The notes under the pieces were generated by a model. That model was not told the DNA's origin. It did not search any database and worked only from the letters and a program-made list of their open reading frames with translations. The position numbers and the translations under genes are program-made. Shown one piece after another: positions 25,094 through 34,427 of a stretch of DNA of 64,000 nt. The stretch is from Palleronia pontilimi (lineage in GTDB: Bacteria > Pseudomonadota > Alphaproteobacteria > Rhodobacterales > Rhodobacteraceae), in assembly GCF_016412875.1 (NCBI RefSeq), contig NZ_JAEKPD010000001.1, positions 496,001 to 560,000 on the forward strand, given 5' to 3'. Every line of letters starts with the position of its first letter. The stretch's first letter is position 1.

Positions 25094-25948
25094 TCAGCCG
25101 TCGCCGGTCGCGACGGGAAGCCCGTCATAGGCGCCCCATTCGGACCACGAACCATCGTAAACCGACCAGTCGTCATGGCCGATCCGCGCAAGTCCCAGGG
25201 CCAGGATCGCCGCCGTCACGCCGGATCCGCATGTGGTGATGATGGGACGGTCCAGATCGACCCCGGCATCGGCGAAGGCCGCCCGCAGCCCATCGGCGTC
25301 CTTCATGGTGCCGTCCTCGTTCAGCACCGCGCCGAAAGGCAGGTTCTTCGAGCCGGGGATGTGGCCCGCGCGCAGACCTTCGCGCGGCTCGGGCGCCTCG
25401 CCCCGGAACCGCGCGGTGTCGCGGGCGTCGACGATCTGCGGTGCGGCCAGCTTCGCGGCCGACGCCACTTGCGTCACGTCGCGCACCAGGTGGTTCTGCA
25501 GGGTCGCGGTCATGTGGCGGTCGCGGATGACCGGGGCCAGATCCTCGATCTCGCGGCCCTCTGCGCGCCATTTCGGAAAGCCGCCGTCCAGCACGGCGAT
25601 GTCCGTCTTGCCCATCAGCTTGAACAGCCACCAGACCCGCGCCGCCGAAAACAGCCCCGCACCGTCATAGACTACGGCCTGGTGCCCGTCGCCGATCCCC
25701 ATCGCCCGCATGCGGCTGACGAATTTCTCGACCGGGGGCGCCATGTGTGGCAGCTCGGACCGTTGGTCCGCGATCTCGTCCAGATCGAAGAACCGCGCGC
25801 CCGGAATATGGGCCGCTTCGTATTCGGCGCGGGCGTCGCGCCCGGCGTCGGGCATGTACCAGCTGGCGTCGATCACGCGCAGGTCGGGATTGGCCAGGTG
25901 GTCTTGCAGCCAATCGGTGGAAACCAGGGTTTTCGGATCGTCGCGCAT
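25094..25948 (-). CDS. sseA: 3-mercaptopyruvate sulfurtransferase
   Basis: 284 residues with two rhodanese domains (about 8-125 inactive, 160-280 active). The catalytic loop is C240-GSGVTA; the CG-S-G-V-T form is diagnostic of mercaptopyruvate sulfurtransferases as opposed to thiosulfate sulfurtransferases. The enzyme moves sulfur from 3-mercaptopyruvate to thiol acceptors in cysteine catabolism. Start at ATG 25948. It has its own strong terminator and lies downstream of smpB and a small membrane gene on the same strand. Confidence 0.92.
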   Translation of the reverse strand: MRDDPKTLVSTDWLQDHLANPDLRVIDASWYMPDAGRDARAEYEAAHIPGARFFDLDEIADQRSELPHMAPPVEKFVSRMRAMGIGDGHQAVVYDGAGLFSAARVWWLFKLMGKTDIAVLDGGFPKWRAEGREIEDLAPVIRDRHMTATLQNHLVRDVTQVASAAKLAAPQIVDARDTARFRGEAPEPREGLRAGHIPGSKNLPFGAVLNEDGTMKDADGLRAAFADAGVDLDRPIITTCGSGVTAAILALGLARIGHDDWSVYDGSWSEWGAYDGLPVATGDG

Positions 25949-26023
25949 GGGGCCTCTTCCGGGCTGCGGGTCTGGACGCGCCCTAGCTAAAGAAGCGCGC
26001 AGCGGGGCGCAATGGGCGGTGTC

Positions 26024-26302
26024 CTAACGTGCCATGAGATTGCGCAAGACGGCAATCAGCAGTGCGAAGGCACCGCCGCCCAGAATGGCCCACACGATTT
26101 CCGTGCTCGTGGCGTGCATGGCCTGGTCGCCGGCCACAGCGAAGCGCGGTGCCAGCGCGCTGGCGATCTGCGCCGCCAACCCGCCCCCGGTCGCGCCCAG
26201 GACCGCGCCCGCCAACAGCCCCAAACGCAGCTTGCGCCCGATGATGCAGACGGAAAGACCGCCGATCGCTCCTGCCAGCAGGATGACCGCCAGCGCGCCC
26301 AT
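26024..26302 (-). CDS. Small membrane protein, unknown function
   Basis: 92 residues from ATG 26302, four bases after the smpB stop, so probably co-transcribed. Three hydrophobic segments (about 2-20, 27-48 and 70-88) rich in Gly and Ala. I do not recognise the family; it superficially resembles glycine-zipper membrane proteins. No charged catalytic residues stand out. Confidence 0.6.
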   Translation of the reverse strand: MGALAVILLAGAIGGLSVCIIGRKLRLGLLAGAVLGATGGGLAAQIASALAPRFAVAGDQAMHATSTEIVWAILGGGAFALLIAVLRNLMAR

Positions 26303-26306
26303 GGTG

Positions 26307-26780
26307 TCAGCCGTTCTCTTTCAACAGACGTGCTTTCTGACGCTGCCAGTCGCGCTTGGCGGCGGTGTCCCGCTTGTCGGGCGCCTTCTTGCCCTTGGCG
26401 ATTCCGATCTTCAGCTTGGCGATGCCGCGATGGTTGAAATAGAGCACCAGCGGCACCAGCGTCATGCCCTTGCGCTGGGTGTCGGACCAGAGCCGCGCCA
26501 GCTCGCGCCGGTTGACCAGCAGCTTGCGGCGGCGGCGGTCTTCGTGGCCGAACATCGCCGGGTTGTAGGGCGCGATATAGGAATTCACGAGCCACAGCTC
26601 GCCGTCTTCGACCGCCGCATAGCTTTCGGCGATATTGGCCGAGTTCTTGCGCAAGGATTTCACCTCGGACCCGTCGAGCACGATCCCGCATTCCAGGTCG
26701 TCCTCGATCGCGTAATCGTAGCGCGCGCGCCGATTCTCGGCGATCACCTTGTAGTTCGGATTGTCCTTGGGCTTGACCAT
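26307..26780 (-). CDS. smpB: SsrA-binding protein SmpB
   Basis: 157 residues from ATG 26780. SmpB binds tmRNA and brings it to stalled ribosomes. The OB-fold core is complete ([50 protein letters not shown]). The basic C-terminal tail that reads the empty mRNA channel is present ([25 protein letters not shown]). Length is typical. Confidence 0.96.
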   Translation of the reverse strand: MVKPKDNPNYKVIAENRRARYDYAIEDDLECGIVLDGSEVKSLRKNSANIAESYAAVEDGELWLVNSYIAPYNPAMFGHEDRRRRKLLVNRRELARLWSDTQRKGMTLVPLVLYFNHRGIAKLKIGIAKGKKAPDKRDTAAKRDWQRQKARLLKENG

Positions 26781-26858
26781 GAGTCACCAGATAGGAAATC
26801 GCGACCCCCAAGTCCACCGGGCTTGATCTTCGCGGACCGAGCGACGACACAGATCGCC

Positions 26859-27293
26859 ATGATCGTGCAGCTTGCCATCGGTACGGGCCTGATCCTGTGG
26901 ACGGTCCTGCTCGGGGCCATCCTGCTGTGGTTCGCCGACGGCTTCGTGATGCGCCGCATGCGGTGGCTGCGCAAACCGCAGACCCCGGCGGCGGGGCTGG
27001 CGCTGTTCACGATCAGCGTCTTGTGGACCATCGCGCTGATGACCTTCGCCGTCTGGTCCTGGGGCGTGTCGTTCCGGACGCTGGGGATCTTCCCGGACCT
27101 CGAATCCGCGATCTTCTTCTCGCTCGTGGCGTTCACGACGCTCGGTCTGAGCGACCTGGCACTGCCCTACGAATGGCGACTGCTTGGCGGCTTCGCAGCG
27201 GCCAACGGATTTCTGCTGTTCGGCCTTACGGCCGCGATCCTGGTCGACGCGCTCAGGGTGGCGCGGGGCGGGTTGAACCGCCCTGACGATTGA
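26859..27293 (+). CDS. Ion-channel-like membrane protein (two-pore-domain type fold)
   Basis: 144 residues from ATG 26859. Hydrophobic segments at about 2-25, 44-66 and 104-128, with a short re-entrant-looking stretch between the last two: AIFFSLVAFTTLGLSDLALP. This matches the pore helix and filter position of the Ion_trans_2 (potassium channel) family, but the filter reads T-T-L-G-L-S-D instead of T-V-G-Y-G-D, so potassium selectivity is doubtful. An alternative is a simple membrane protein with chance resemblance. It lies between the divergent smpB and convergent dapA. Confidence 0.6.
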   Translation: MIVQLAIGTGLILWTVLLGAILLWFADGFVMRRMRWLRKPQTPAAGLALFTISVLWTIALMTFAVWSWGVSFRTLGIFPDLESAIFFSLVAFTTLGLSDLALPYEWRLLGGFAAANGFLLFGLTAAILVDALRVARGGLNRPDD

Positions 27294-27309
27294 CCGGCGC
27301 GCGCCCGTG

Positions 27310-28185
27310 TCAGCCGATCAGGCCCAGCCGCTCCATCTGGGTCTTCATCAGCAGCTTCGTGCCCTCCGACAGACCCACCAGCGGCAGCCGCACGTCGGCG
27401 CGGCACTTGCCCAGCAGCGACAGCCCGTATTTCGCGGCGACCAGGCCCGGCTCGGTGAACACCGCCTTGTGCAGCGGCAGAAGGTCGTCCTGAAGCTCGA
27501 GCGCGCGGGCCCATTCGCCCGCCAACATGGCGTTCTGGAACTCGGCGCAGAGCTTGGGCGCCACGTTGGCGGTGACGCTGATCGCGCCGACGCCGCCATG
27601 GACGTTGAAGCCCAGCGCCGACGCGTCTTCGCCCGACAGCTGGCAGAAATCGGTGCCGCAGGCCGCGCGCTGCTCGCTCACGCGCACGATGTCGCCCGTG
27701 CTGTCCTTCACCCCCACGATGCGCGGCAATTCGGCCAGCCGCGCCATGGTGTCCACGCGCATGTCCACGACCGAGCGGCCCGGGATGTTGTAGATGATGA
27801 TCGGCAGATCGGCCGCGTCGTGCATGGCCTTGAAATGCTGGTACAGCCCTTCCTGCGTGGGCTTGTTGTAATAGGGCGTGACCACCAGGGCGGCATCGGC
27901 GCCGGCCGCGGCGGCGTGCTGGATCAGCCCGATCCCTTCTGCGGTGTTGTTGGACCCGCAACCCGCGATCACCGGCAGGCGCCCGGCCGAGGCTTCGACG
28001 ACCGTGGCGACGGCCAGCTCGTGCTCGTCGTGGCTGAGCGTCGGGGTCTCGCCGGTCGTGCCGACGGGAACAAGGCCGTGGGTGCCCTGCTCGACATGCC
28101 ACTCGACCAGGTGTTTCAGGGCGTCGAGGTCCAGCGTGCCGTCCTTGAACGGCGTGACCATGGCGACGAAAGATCCCTTGAACAT
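27310..28185 (-). CDS. dapA: 4-hydroxy-tetrahydrodipicolinate synthase
   Basis: 291 residues. DapA condenses pyruvate with aspartate semialdehyde, the first step committed to lysine and diaminopimelate. Active-site residues are present: Schiff-base K160 (VGVKDSTGD), Y132 (IYNIPGR), R137, and the GTTGE loop (T43/T44); the [14 protein letters not shown] motif is also there. Full length. It is divergent from the lytic transglycosylase gene across 123 bases. Confidence 0.96.
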   Translation of the reverse strand: MFKGSFVAMVTPFKDGTLDLDALKHLVEWHVEQGTHGLVPVGTTGETPTLSHDEHELAVATVVEASAGRLPVIAGCGSNNTAEGIGLIQHAAAAGADAALVVTPYYNKPTQEGLYQHFKAMHDAADLPIIIYNIPGRSVVDMRVDTMARLAELPRIVGVKDSTGDIVRVSEQRAACGTDFCQLSGEDASALGFNVHGGVGAISVTANVAPKLCAEFQNAMLAGEWARALELQDDLLPLHKAVFTEPGLVAAKYGLSLLGKCRADVRLPLVGLSEGTKLLMKTQMERLGLIG

Positions 28186-28308
28186 CCGGTGGCTCCTGAA
28201 GCGGGGGTGGCATGGCGGGCGGCGCCCGCGCGCGGACCCTATAGTCCCGCCCCGACGTTGCCAAGTTCGTGTATTGGTTCGTTAACCAAGGTGCAGTATC
28301 CGAAACGG

Positions 28309-30264
28309 ATGCGATCGAGACTTTTCCTTCTTGCGCTGATTCTCGCCCAACCGCTGCGCGCGGACGAGCTTGCGCCGATTCATGGCGACCCGAGCACCGG
28401 GATCGCGGCCGCCTTCGGGGCGCTGGAACAGGGCAGTTTCCTGGGCGCGCTCGACGCGGCCGAGCGATCGGGGCCGGTCGCGCGCGACATCATCGCGTGG
28501 CTTCGGCTGCGCGAAGGACAGGGACGCTTCGACGATGCGCTGGACTTCCTGCGCCGCAATCCCGAATGGCCCGGCCTGGATCTTTTGCGCCGCCGGATGG
28601 AAGCCGATTTGCCGACCGCCTTCACGTCGGATGAGCGGGCGCAGGACGTGGTGGATTTCTTCGGCGCCGAGACACCCACCAGCGGGCAAGGCACGGTCGC
28701 GCTGGTTCGGGCCTATCGCAAGCTCGGGCGCGACGGCGACGCCCACGCCCTTGCCGCGCTGGCATGGGTCGAGCGGTCGCTGACCCCCGCGGCCGAGGAT
28801 ACGCTACTGGCGCTGTTCCCCGAAGACCTGGTCGCGCTGAACGCCACCCGCGCCGAGCAGATGTACTGGGACGAGTCCGACCAGGCTCTGAGCCGGGCCA
28901 TGCGGCGCGGGTTGCCCGGCGAGTTGCAAGAGCGGATCAAGGCCCGCCGCGCCGCGCGCGCGGGCAGCGTGCCCAAGGATCTGCCGAAAGAACTGCGGGA
29001 CGATCCCGGCATCGCGCACGAGCAGTTCCGCCGCGCGATCAAGGGCAAGCGCCGCGACGACGCGGCCGATATCCTGCTGCGCCAAAGCGTCTCGGCCGAA
29101 GCGCTGGGCCGCCCGTCCGCCTGGGCGCGCGAGCGACGCGACCTTGTGCGGCGCGCGATGCAGGCGGGGGATCACGAGCGCGCCTACGCCATGGCGTCGA
29201 CCCATTGGCTGAGCCCCGATACCGGCTACGACTATTCCGACCTGGAATGGCTGTCGGGCTTTTTGGCGCTGCGCTTCCTGGACCAGCCCGAGCAGGCGCT
29301 GGCGCATTTCCGCAAGTTCACCTCCTCCGTCGAGACGCCGATCTCGCTGGGCCGCGCGGGCTATTGGCTGGGCCGTGCGCACGCGGCGCTGGGCCACGAC
29401 GACTACGCGCGCAAGGCCTATGCCTTCGGGGCGCGCTACCAGACCAGCTTCTACGGTCTGCTTGCGGCCGAAGCGCTTGGCCTGCCGCTCGACCCGTCGC
29501 TGGCCGGGCGCGAAAGCTTCCCGCCCTTCCACGAAGCCCCGTTCCGGGGCAGCTCGGTGCTGGAAGCCGCGCTGCTTTTGCAGGCCGCCGGCCAACGCGA
29601 CCTTTCCGAGCGTTTTTTCGTTCACCTGGCGGACAGCCTCGATCGTCCGTCGATCGGGACGCTGACGCAGCTCGTGCTCGATTTGGGCGAGCCGCATATC
29701 GCCCTGCTGATCGCCAAGCAGGCGGCGCGCAAGGGTCTGACGCTGCCGCGTTCCTATTACCCGGTGGTCGAGGTGGGCGTGCAGAACAACCCGGTCGAAG
29801 CCGCCCTTGCCCTGTCCATCGCGCGCCGCGAATCCGAATTCGATCCCGGTGTCTCAAGCGGTGTCGGCGCGCGTGGTCTTATGCAGCTGATGCCCGGCAC
29901 GGCGCGCGAAGTCGCGGGTGCGTTGAACCTGCCCTATTCGGCGCAGCGCCTGTTTTCCGATCCTAGCTACAACGCGACCCTCGGCACCGCGTACCTGGCC
30001 GGTCTGATCGACCGCTTCGGCGACAACCCGGTCCTGGTGTCGTCCGGCTACAACGCCGGCCCGGGTCGGCCCGCGCAATGGATCAAGGCCAACGGCGATC
30101 CGCGCGACCGCGACGTGGACGTGATCGACTGGATCGAGATGATCCCCTTCGACGAGACCCGGAATTACGCCATGCGCGTGGCGGAATCGATCCCGGTCTA
30201 TCGCGCCCGGCTGGGCGACCAGACCGCGGCGCTGAACTTCACGCAGCTTCTGAAGGGGCGCTAG
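28309..30264 (+). CDS. slt: Soluble lytic murein transglycosylase (Slt-like)
   Basis: 651 residues from ATG 28309 with a signal peptide (MRSRLFLLALILAQPLRADE). Residues about 25-480 are an alpha-helical superhelix of TPR-like repeats forming the doughnut typical of Slt70. The C-terminal catalytic domain (about 490-640) has the Glu in ALSIARRESEFDPGV, then GLMQLMPGTAREVA and SSGYNAGPGR. The enzyme cleaves the MurNAc-GlcNAc bond to give anhydro products in the periplasm. Its stop is interlocked with the facing gene through CTAG. Confidence 0.93.
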   Translation: MRSRLFLLALILAQPLRADELAPIHGDPSTGIAAAFGALEQGSFLGALDAAERSGPVARDIIAWLRLREGQGRFDDALDFLRRNPEWPGLDLLRRRMEADLPTAFTSDERAQDVVDFFGAETPTSGQGTVALVRAYRKLGRDGDAHALAALAWVERSLTPAAEDTLLALFPEDLVALNATRAEQMYWDESDQALSRAMRRGLPGELQERIKARRAARAGSVPKDLPKELRDDPGIAHEQFRRAIKGKRRDDAADILLRQSVSAEALGRPSAWARERRDLVRRAMQAGDHERAYAMASTHWLSPDTGYDYSDLEWLSGFLALRFLDQPEQALAHFRKFTSSVETPISLGRAGYWLGRAHAALGHDDYARKAYAFGARYQTSFYGLLAAEALGLPLDPSLAGRESFPPFHEAPFRGSSVLEAALLLQAAGQRDLSERFFVHLADSLDRPSIGTLTQLVLDLGEPHIALLIAKQAARKGLTLPRSYYPVVEVGVQNNPVEAALALSIARRESEFDPGVSSGVGARGLMQLMPGTAREVAGALNLPYSAQRLFSDPSYNATLGTAYLAGLIDRFGDNPVLVSSGYNAGPGRPAQWIKANGDPRDRDVDVIDWIEMIPFDETRNYAMRVAESIPVYRARLGDQTAALNFTQLLKGR

Positions 30265-30722
30265 TTTTCCGCCGCATCCTCTGCGGGCTCGGTCGGCGCG
30301 GCATCGCCCGACACCCCCAGGTCGTCCGAGATCCCAAGCTCGCCCGCCGTGGCCACGGTGCCAAGGGCGGCATCTTCCGCGCATTGCTCGTACTTGAAGG
30401 CGTAGCCGTTCCAGATCAGGTAAAGCCCGCCATCGGCGGCCGACAGGAACATGGCGCGATCGGTCCAGCTGGACCCTTCGCCATCGCAGGCCATGTCGTA
30501 AAGAACCGCGTCCATGTCCCGCACGTTGACGGGCTGTGTCATCCGGCACCGGCTTTCCGCGCCGAACAATACGTCGTCCTCGATCTTCAGGGCCCCCGCG
30601 TCCCCGTCCACGTAAACGCATTCGGCCGTCGGGTTCGACCGCCACAACCCGTCGAAGGCCCCAGCAAGCGCTATCGCGGGAACCAGGAGCATGATTGCCG
30701 ACGATCCCAATAAAATGCGCAT
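30261..30722 (-). CDS. Secreted cysteine-containing protein, unknown function
   Basis: 153 residues from ATG 30722. The signal peptide is clear (MRILLGSSAIMLLVPAIALA). The mature part has five Cys (AECVYVD, ESRCRMT, DMACDG, YEQCAED). It has a compact beta-rich look with ECVYVDGDAGALKIEDD, YLIWNGYAFKYEQC and an acidic Ala/Glu tail. I do not recognise it. The ribosome site is embedded in a run of nine G residues on its strand. It is divergent from the type I secretion genes. Confidence 0.65.
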   Translation of the reverse strand: MRILLGSSAIMLLVPAIALAGAFDGLWRSNPTAECVYVDGDAGALKIEDDVLFGAESRCRMTQPVNVRDMDAVLYDMACDGEGSSWTDRAMFLSAADGGLYLIWNGYAFKYEQCAEDAALGTVATAGELGISDDLGVSGDAAPTEPAEDAAEN

Positions 30723-30726
30723 GTTT

Positions 30727-30735
30727 CCCCCCCCC
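30727..30735. repeat. Nine-base C/G homopolymer at a ribosome-binding site
   Basis: Nine consecutive C on the plus strand (nine G on the minus strand) lie 4 bases upstream of the ATG at 30722 and provide its Shine-Dalgarno pairing. Length changes would alter spacing. Confidence 0.8.
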
Positions 30736-30746
30736 GTTATTGCGAC

Positions 30747-30767
30747 ATTAGCAATGTAGTGCTTAAT
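30747..30767. promoter_or_regulatory. Imperfect inverted repeat in the divergent region before the type I secretion genes
   Basis: ATTAGCA (30747-30753) and TGCTTAAT (30760-30767) form an imperfect palindrome about 65 bases before the TTG start at 30831. It may be an operator; no known regulator site matches. Confidence 0.3.
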
Positions 30768-30830
30768 CACGCCTAAACAGAACAAGATTATGGGCGGCGG
30801 TCTAAACGCGCGCTGATTGAGGGGCCGATT

Positions 30831-32570
30831 TTGAAACCAACCGTCGATCTGAGCCGGGGACAGGCCGAGCTGCGCGCGGTCAATCGTGACAGCCGGGGGC
30901 TGTTCTGGGCCGCGGGGATATTCAGCCTTTTCGTCAACCTGCTGATGCTGGCAGGCCCGCTTTACATGCTGCAGGTCTATGACCGCGTCCTGGGCTCGCG
31001 CTCGGAAGCGACGCTGGTCGCGCTGACCGTGCTTCTGGCTTTCCTGTTCCTGATGATGGGTCTGCTCGATTACGCGCGCGGGCGCATCCTGGCGCGCGTG
31101 GGCGCACGGTTCCAGGCCACGCTCGACCGCCGGGTCTTCGCCGCGATGGTGCGCAAGGCCGCCGTCGCACCGGATGCGGATGCCGAAACGAATAATCTGC
31201 GCGACCTCGAATCCGTCCAGCGGCTGCTGTCGTCGCCCCTTTTAAGCGCCTTTTTCGACATTCCGTGGACGCCCATCTTCCTGGCCGTGATCTGGATCCT
31301 GCATCCCTGGCTGGGTCTGCTCGCGATCTTCGGCGCGCTGGCGCTGATCGGCGTCGCGGTGCTCAACCAGAAACTGACCAGCCAGCCCGTCAAGCAGGCC
31401 AACGCGGCGTCGGTCCGGGCCGAGCGGATGTCCGAGCAGATCCGGCAAGAGGCCGAGATGGTGCGCTCGCTCGGAATGCAGCAATCGACCTTCGGGCGCT
31501 GGCAGACTTTGCGCGACCGTTCGCTGGTCGAAACCATCAACGCCAGCGACATGGGCGGGCGCTTCACTACCCTGACCCGCACGTTCAGGCTGTTCCTGCA
31601 ATCGGGGATGCTTGGGCTCGGGGCCTATCTCGTGCTGCAGGGACAGATGACCCCCGGCGGCATGATCGCGGGCTCGATCCTGCTGGGCCGTGCCCTGGCG
31701 CCGGTCGATGTCGCGCTGGGCCAGTGGCAGATCTGGCAGCGGGCGCAACAGGGCTGGCGCAGCCTGACGCAGCTGCTCAGCCTCATCCCCGAAGAGCCGC
31801 CGCGCACGGCCTTGCCCCGGCCCGCCGCGCGGCTGACGGTCGATCAGGTCACGATCATCCCGCCGGGACAGACCCAGGCGTCGATCCGAATGGTGTCATT
31901 CGACGTGAATCCGGGCGAATCCGTGGGTATCATCGGCCCCTCGGGGTCGGGCAAGTCGACCCTCGCGCGGGCCATCGTCGGTGTCTGGCGCGCCGCGGGC
32001 GGCAAGATCCGGCTGGACGGCGCAGCGCTCGACCAGTTCGAGCCCGACGTGCTGGGCCAGCATATCGGCTATTTGCCGCAAAGGGTGCAGCTGTTCGACG
32101 GCACCATCGCCCAGAATATCGCCCGCATGCGCGACGATGCGGACGATGCGGATATCGTGACGGCCGCGAAGAAGGCCGCGGTCCACGACATGATCCTGAA
32201 GCTGCCCGACGGATACGACACCCATGTGAGCGGCTCGGGCGGCAAGTTGTCGGGCGGCCAGATCCAGCGTGTGGGGCTGGCGCGTGCCATGTTCGGCGCG
32301 CCGGTCCTACTGGTGCTGGACGAGCCGAATTCGAACCTCGATAACGAAGGATCGGCCGCGATGAACGCGGCGATGGCGGCGATGAAACAGCAGGGTGGGG
32401 CGGTCATCATCATGGCGCATCGTCCATCGGCGATCCAGAATTGCGAACGGTTGCTGGTACTCGAAAATGGCACGCGCCGTGCTTTTGGGCCTAAGGACGA
32501 GGTCTTGCGGGAAATGGTGAAGAACCACAACGAGATCCGACAAGCGGCAGGGCAGGGGGGCGTGACATGA
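30831..32570 (+). CDS. Type I secretion system permease/ATPase (PrtD family)
   Basis: 579 residues from TTG 30831, with GAGGGG as ribosome site. The N-terminal membrane domain has about six transmembrane segments (first about 25-48). The ATPase domain has Walker A GPSGSGKSTL (about 369-378), signature LSGGQIQRVGLARAM (about 473) and Walker B VLLVLDEPNSNLD (about 490). It lacks the peptidase-like N-terminal domain of HlyB, so it fits the PrtD/AprD type that exports RTX proteases and similar proteins. It overlaps the HlyD gene by 4 bases. No TolC-type channel or RTX substrate is visible in this window. Confidence 0.9.
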   Translation: MKPTVDLSRGQAELRAVNRDSRGLFWAAGIFSLFVNLLMLAGPLYMLQVYDRVLGSRSEATLVALTVLLAFLFLMMGLLDYARGRILARVGARFQATLDRRVFAAMVRKAAVAPDADAETNNLRDLESVQRLLSSPLLSAFFDIPWTPIFLAVIWILHPWLGLLAIFGALALIGVAVLNQKLTSQPVKQANAASVRAERMSEQIRQEAEMVRSLGMQQSTFGRWQTLRDRSLVETINASDMGGRFTTLTRTFRLFLQSGMLGLGAYLVLQGQMTPGGMIAGSILLGRALAPVDVALGQWQIWQRAQQGWRSLTQLLSLIPEEPPRTALPRPAARLTVDQVTIIPPGQTQASIRMVSFDVNPGESVGIIGPSGSGKSTLARAIVGVWRAAGGKIRLDGAALDQFEPDVLGQHIGYLPQRVQLFDGTIAQNIARMRDDADDADIVTAAKKAAVHDMILKLPDGYDTHVSGSGGKLSGGQIQRVGLARAMFGAPVLLVLDEPNSNLDNEGSAAMNAAMAAMKQQGGAVIIMAHRPSAIQNCERLLVLENGTRRAFGPKDEVLREMVKNHNEIRQAAGQGGVT

Positions 32571-33940
32571 GCAATGCGCAACCCCTCTCGAAGATCGATC
32601 CCGCGAAGCTGCCGACGCGCGCCCCGGGCAGCGATACGGAAACTGCGTTCCGAAGCTGGAGCGCGAAGGGTCCGCTTGCGTTGGGGATCGTCACGCTGGT
32701 CGCCCTTGTCGCGGGCTTCGGAGGCTGGGCGATGATGACCGAGATTTCGGGCGCGATCATCGCGTCCGGCCGGATCGAGGTCGAGCGAAACCGGCAGGTC
32801 GTCCAGCACCCCGATGGCGGCGTCGTGACCGACATCCTGGTGGACGAAGGCGACCGGGTCGAAGTCGGCGATACCCTGATCCTGCTGGACACCGTGCTTC
32901 TGAACAACCGCCTGGGCACCGTGCGCAACCAGCTTTTCGAGATCCTGGCGCGCACCGCCCGGCTGGAAGCCGAGCGTGACCAGGCCGACGACATCACCTT
33001 TCCCGAAGTCCTGGTCGCCGCCAAGGAGTCGCCCGAGGCCGCGCGCCTGATGGAAGGCCAGCGCAGGCTGTTCCTGGCGCGCCGCGACACCTTCGATCAA
33101 TTCCAGGCGCAGATCGACGGGCGCGGCCTGCAGGTCGCGCGGCAGGTCGATGGCATCACCTCGCAGCAGGCCGCGCTGACGACCCAGGTCGAGCTGATCG
33201 AAGAAGAACTGGCCGATCAGCAAAGCCTGCTGGACCAGGGGCTGGCGCAGGCCAGCCGGGTGCTGTCGCTCCGCCGCGAGGCGGCCCGCCTGCAGGGCCA
33301 GGTCGGCGAGCTCGAAGCCGCGGCCGCGGAAGCCGCCGAGCGGATTTCTGAGCTTGAGGTGCAGATGCTCACCATGCGCGTCCAGCGTCGCGAGGAAGCG
33401 ATCACCGAGCTGCGCGATCTGGGCGTGCAAGAGGTCGAGACCCGCGAAGAGCTGAACAGCCTGACCGAGCAGCTGGCCCGCGCGCGCATCACGGCGCCCG
33501 TCGCGGGCATCGTGTACGGGCTGACCGTCTTCGCCGAACGCGCCGTGATCCGGTCGGCCGAACCGGTGCTCTACATCGTGCCGCAGGATCGCCCCCTGAT
33601 CATCGCGGCGCAGGTCGAGCCCATCCACGTGGACCAGGTCGATGTCGGGCAGGAAGTGCTGTTGCGCTTCACCACGTTCGATGCCCGCACCACGCCCGAG
33701 CTGACGGGCGAGGTGATCCAGATCTCGGCCGACAGCTTCCAGGACGAAGCCAGCCGCACCGATTTCTACCGGGCGGAAATCGCGCTGAAGCCGGGTGAAA
33801 TCGACCGCCTGCCGCCGAACCTGGTGCTGATCCCCGGCATGCCGGTCGAAGCCTTCCTGCGCACCGAGGACCGCACGCCCATTGCTTACCTGGTGAAACC
33901 CCTGGCCGACTATTTCAACAAGGCGTTCCGCGAAAGCTGA
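32567..33940 (+). CDS. HlyD family type I secretion periplasmic adaptor
   Basis: 457 residues. One transmembrane segment (about 42-62) follows a cytoplasmic N-terminus. A lipoyl-like half motif (GGVVTDILVDEGDRVEVGDTLILLD) comes next, then a long coiled-coil hairpin (about 120-310), the second half motif (ITAPVAGIVYGL) and a beta-barrel domain. It joins the ABC transporter to an outer-membrane channel. ATGA overlap with the upstream ABC gene shows that they form one unit. RidA follows 25 bases later and may be on the same message. Confidence 0.9.
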   Translation: MSNAQPLSKIDPAKLPTRAPGSDTETAFRSWSAKGPLALGIVTLVALVAGFGGWAMMTEISGAIIASGRIEVERNRQVVQHPDGGVVTDILVDEGDRVEVGDTLILLDTVLLNNRLGTVRNQLFEILARTARLEAERDQADDITFPEVLVAAKESPEAARLMEGQRRLFLARRDTFDQFQAQIDGRGLQVARQVDGITSQQAALTTQVELIEEELADQQSLLDQGLAQASRVLSLRREAARLQGQVGELEAAAAEAAERISELEVQMLTMRVQRREEAITELRDLGVQEVETREELNSLTEQLARARITAPVAGIVYGLTVFAERAVIRSAEPVLYIVPQDRPLIIAAQVEPIHVDQVDVGQEVLLRFTTFDARTTPELTGEVIQISADSFQDEASRTDFYRAEIALKPGEIDRLPPNLVLIPGMPVEAFLRTEDRTPIAYLVKPLADYFNKAFRES

Positions 33941-33965
33941 CGCGCCGCGAAAGGATCCCCCCCTT

Positions 33966-34427
33966 ATGAGCAATTTCGAAAAGCGCCTGGCCGAGCTTGG
34001 CGTAACCCTTCCCGACGCCCCCGCGCCCGCCGCCAACTACGTGCCTTTCGTCGTCGTGGGCGACCTGGTCCACATTTCGGGCCAGATCAGCCAGAAAGAC
34101 GGCGCGCTGCTGACCGGCAAGCTGGGCGACGGAGTCTCGATCGAAGACGGCGCAAAGGCCGCCAGGACCTGCGCCATCGGACTTCTGGCGCAGCTGAAGG
34201 CGGCTTGCGGCGGCGATCTGGACCGGTTGGTCCGGGTCGTGAAGCTGACCGGATTCGTGAGCTCGACCGCGGATTTCACCGACCAGCCGAAGGTCATCAA
34301 CGGCGCGTCGGATTTCCTGGTCGACGCGCTGGGCGAGGCGGGGCGCCACGCGCGGTCGGCGGTCAGCGCGGCGTCCCTGCCGCTGGGCGTCACGGTCGAG
34401 ATCGAAGGCATCTTCCAGATCCGATGA
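33966..34427 (+). CDS. RidA/YjgF family protein
   Basis: 153 residues, belonging to the larger (about 150 residue) subgroup of the YjgF/YER057c/UK114 family rather than the classical 130-residue RidA. Visible features are PFVVVGDLVHISGQISQKDG, GLLAQLKAACGGDLDRLVRVVKLTGFV and the C-terminal HARSAVSAASLPLGVTVEIEG, where the Arg matches the deaminase Arg of RidA. RidA hydrolyses reactive enamine/imine intermediates from PLP enzymes. Substrate for this subgroup unknown. The GDPD gene overlaps its stop (ATGA). Confidence 0.85.
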   Translation: MSNFEKRLAELGVTLPDAPAPAANYVPFVVVGDLVHISGQISQKDGALLTGKLGDGVSIEDGAKAARTCAIGLLAQLKAACGGDLDRLVRVVKLTGFVSSTADFTDQPKVINGASDFLVDALGEAGRHARSAVSAASLPLGVTVEIEGIFQIR

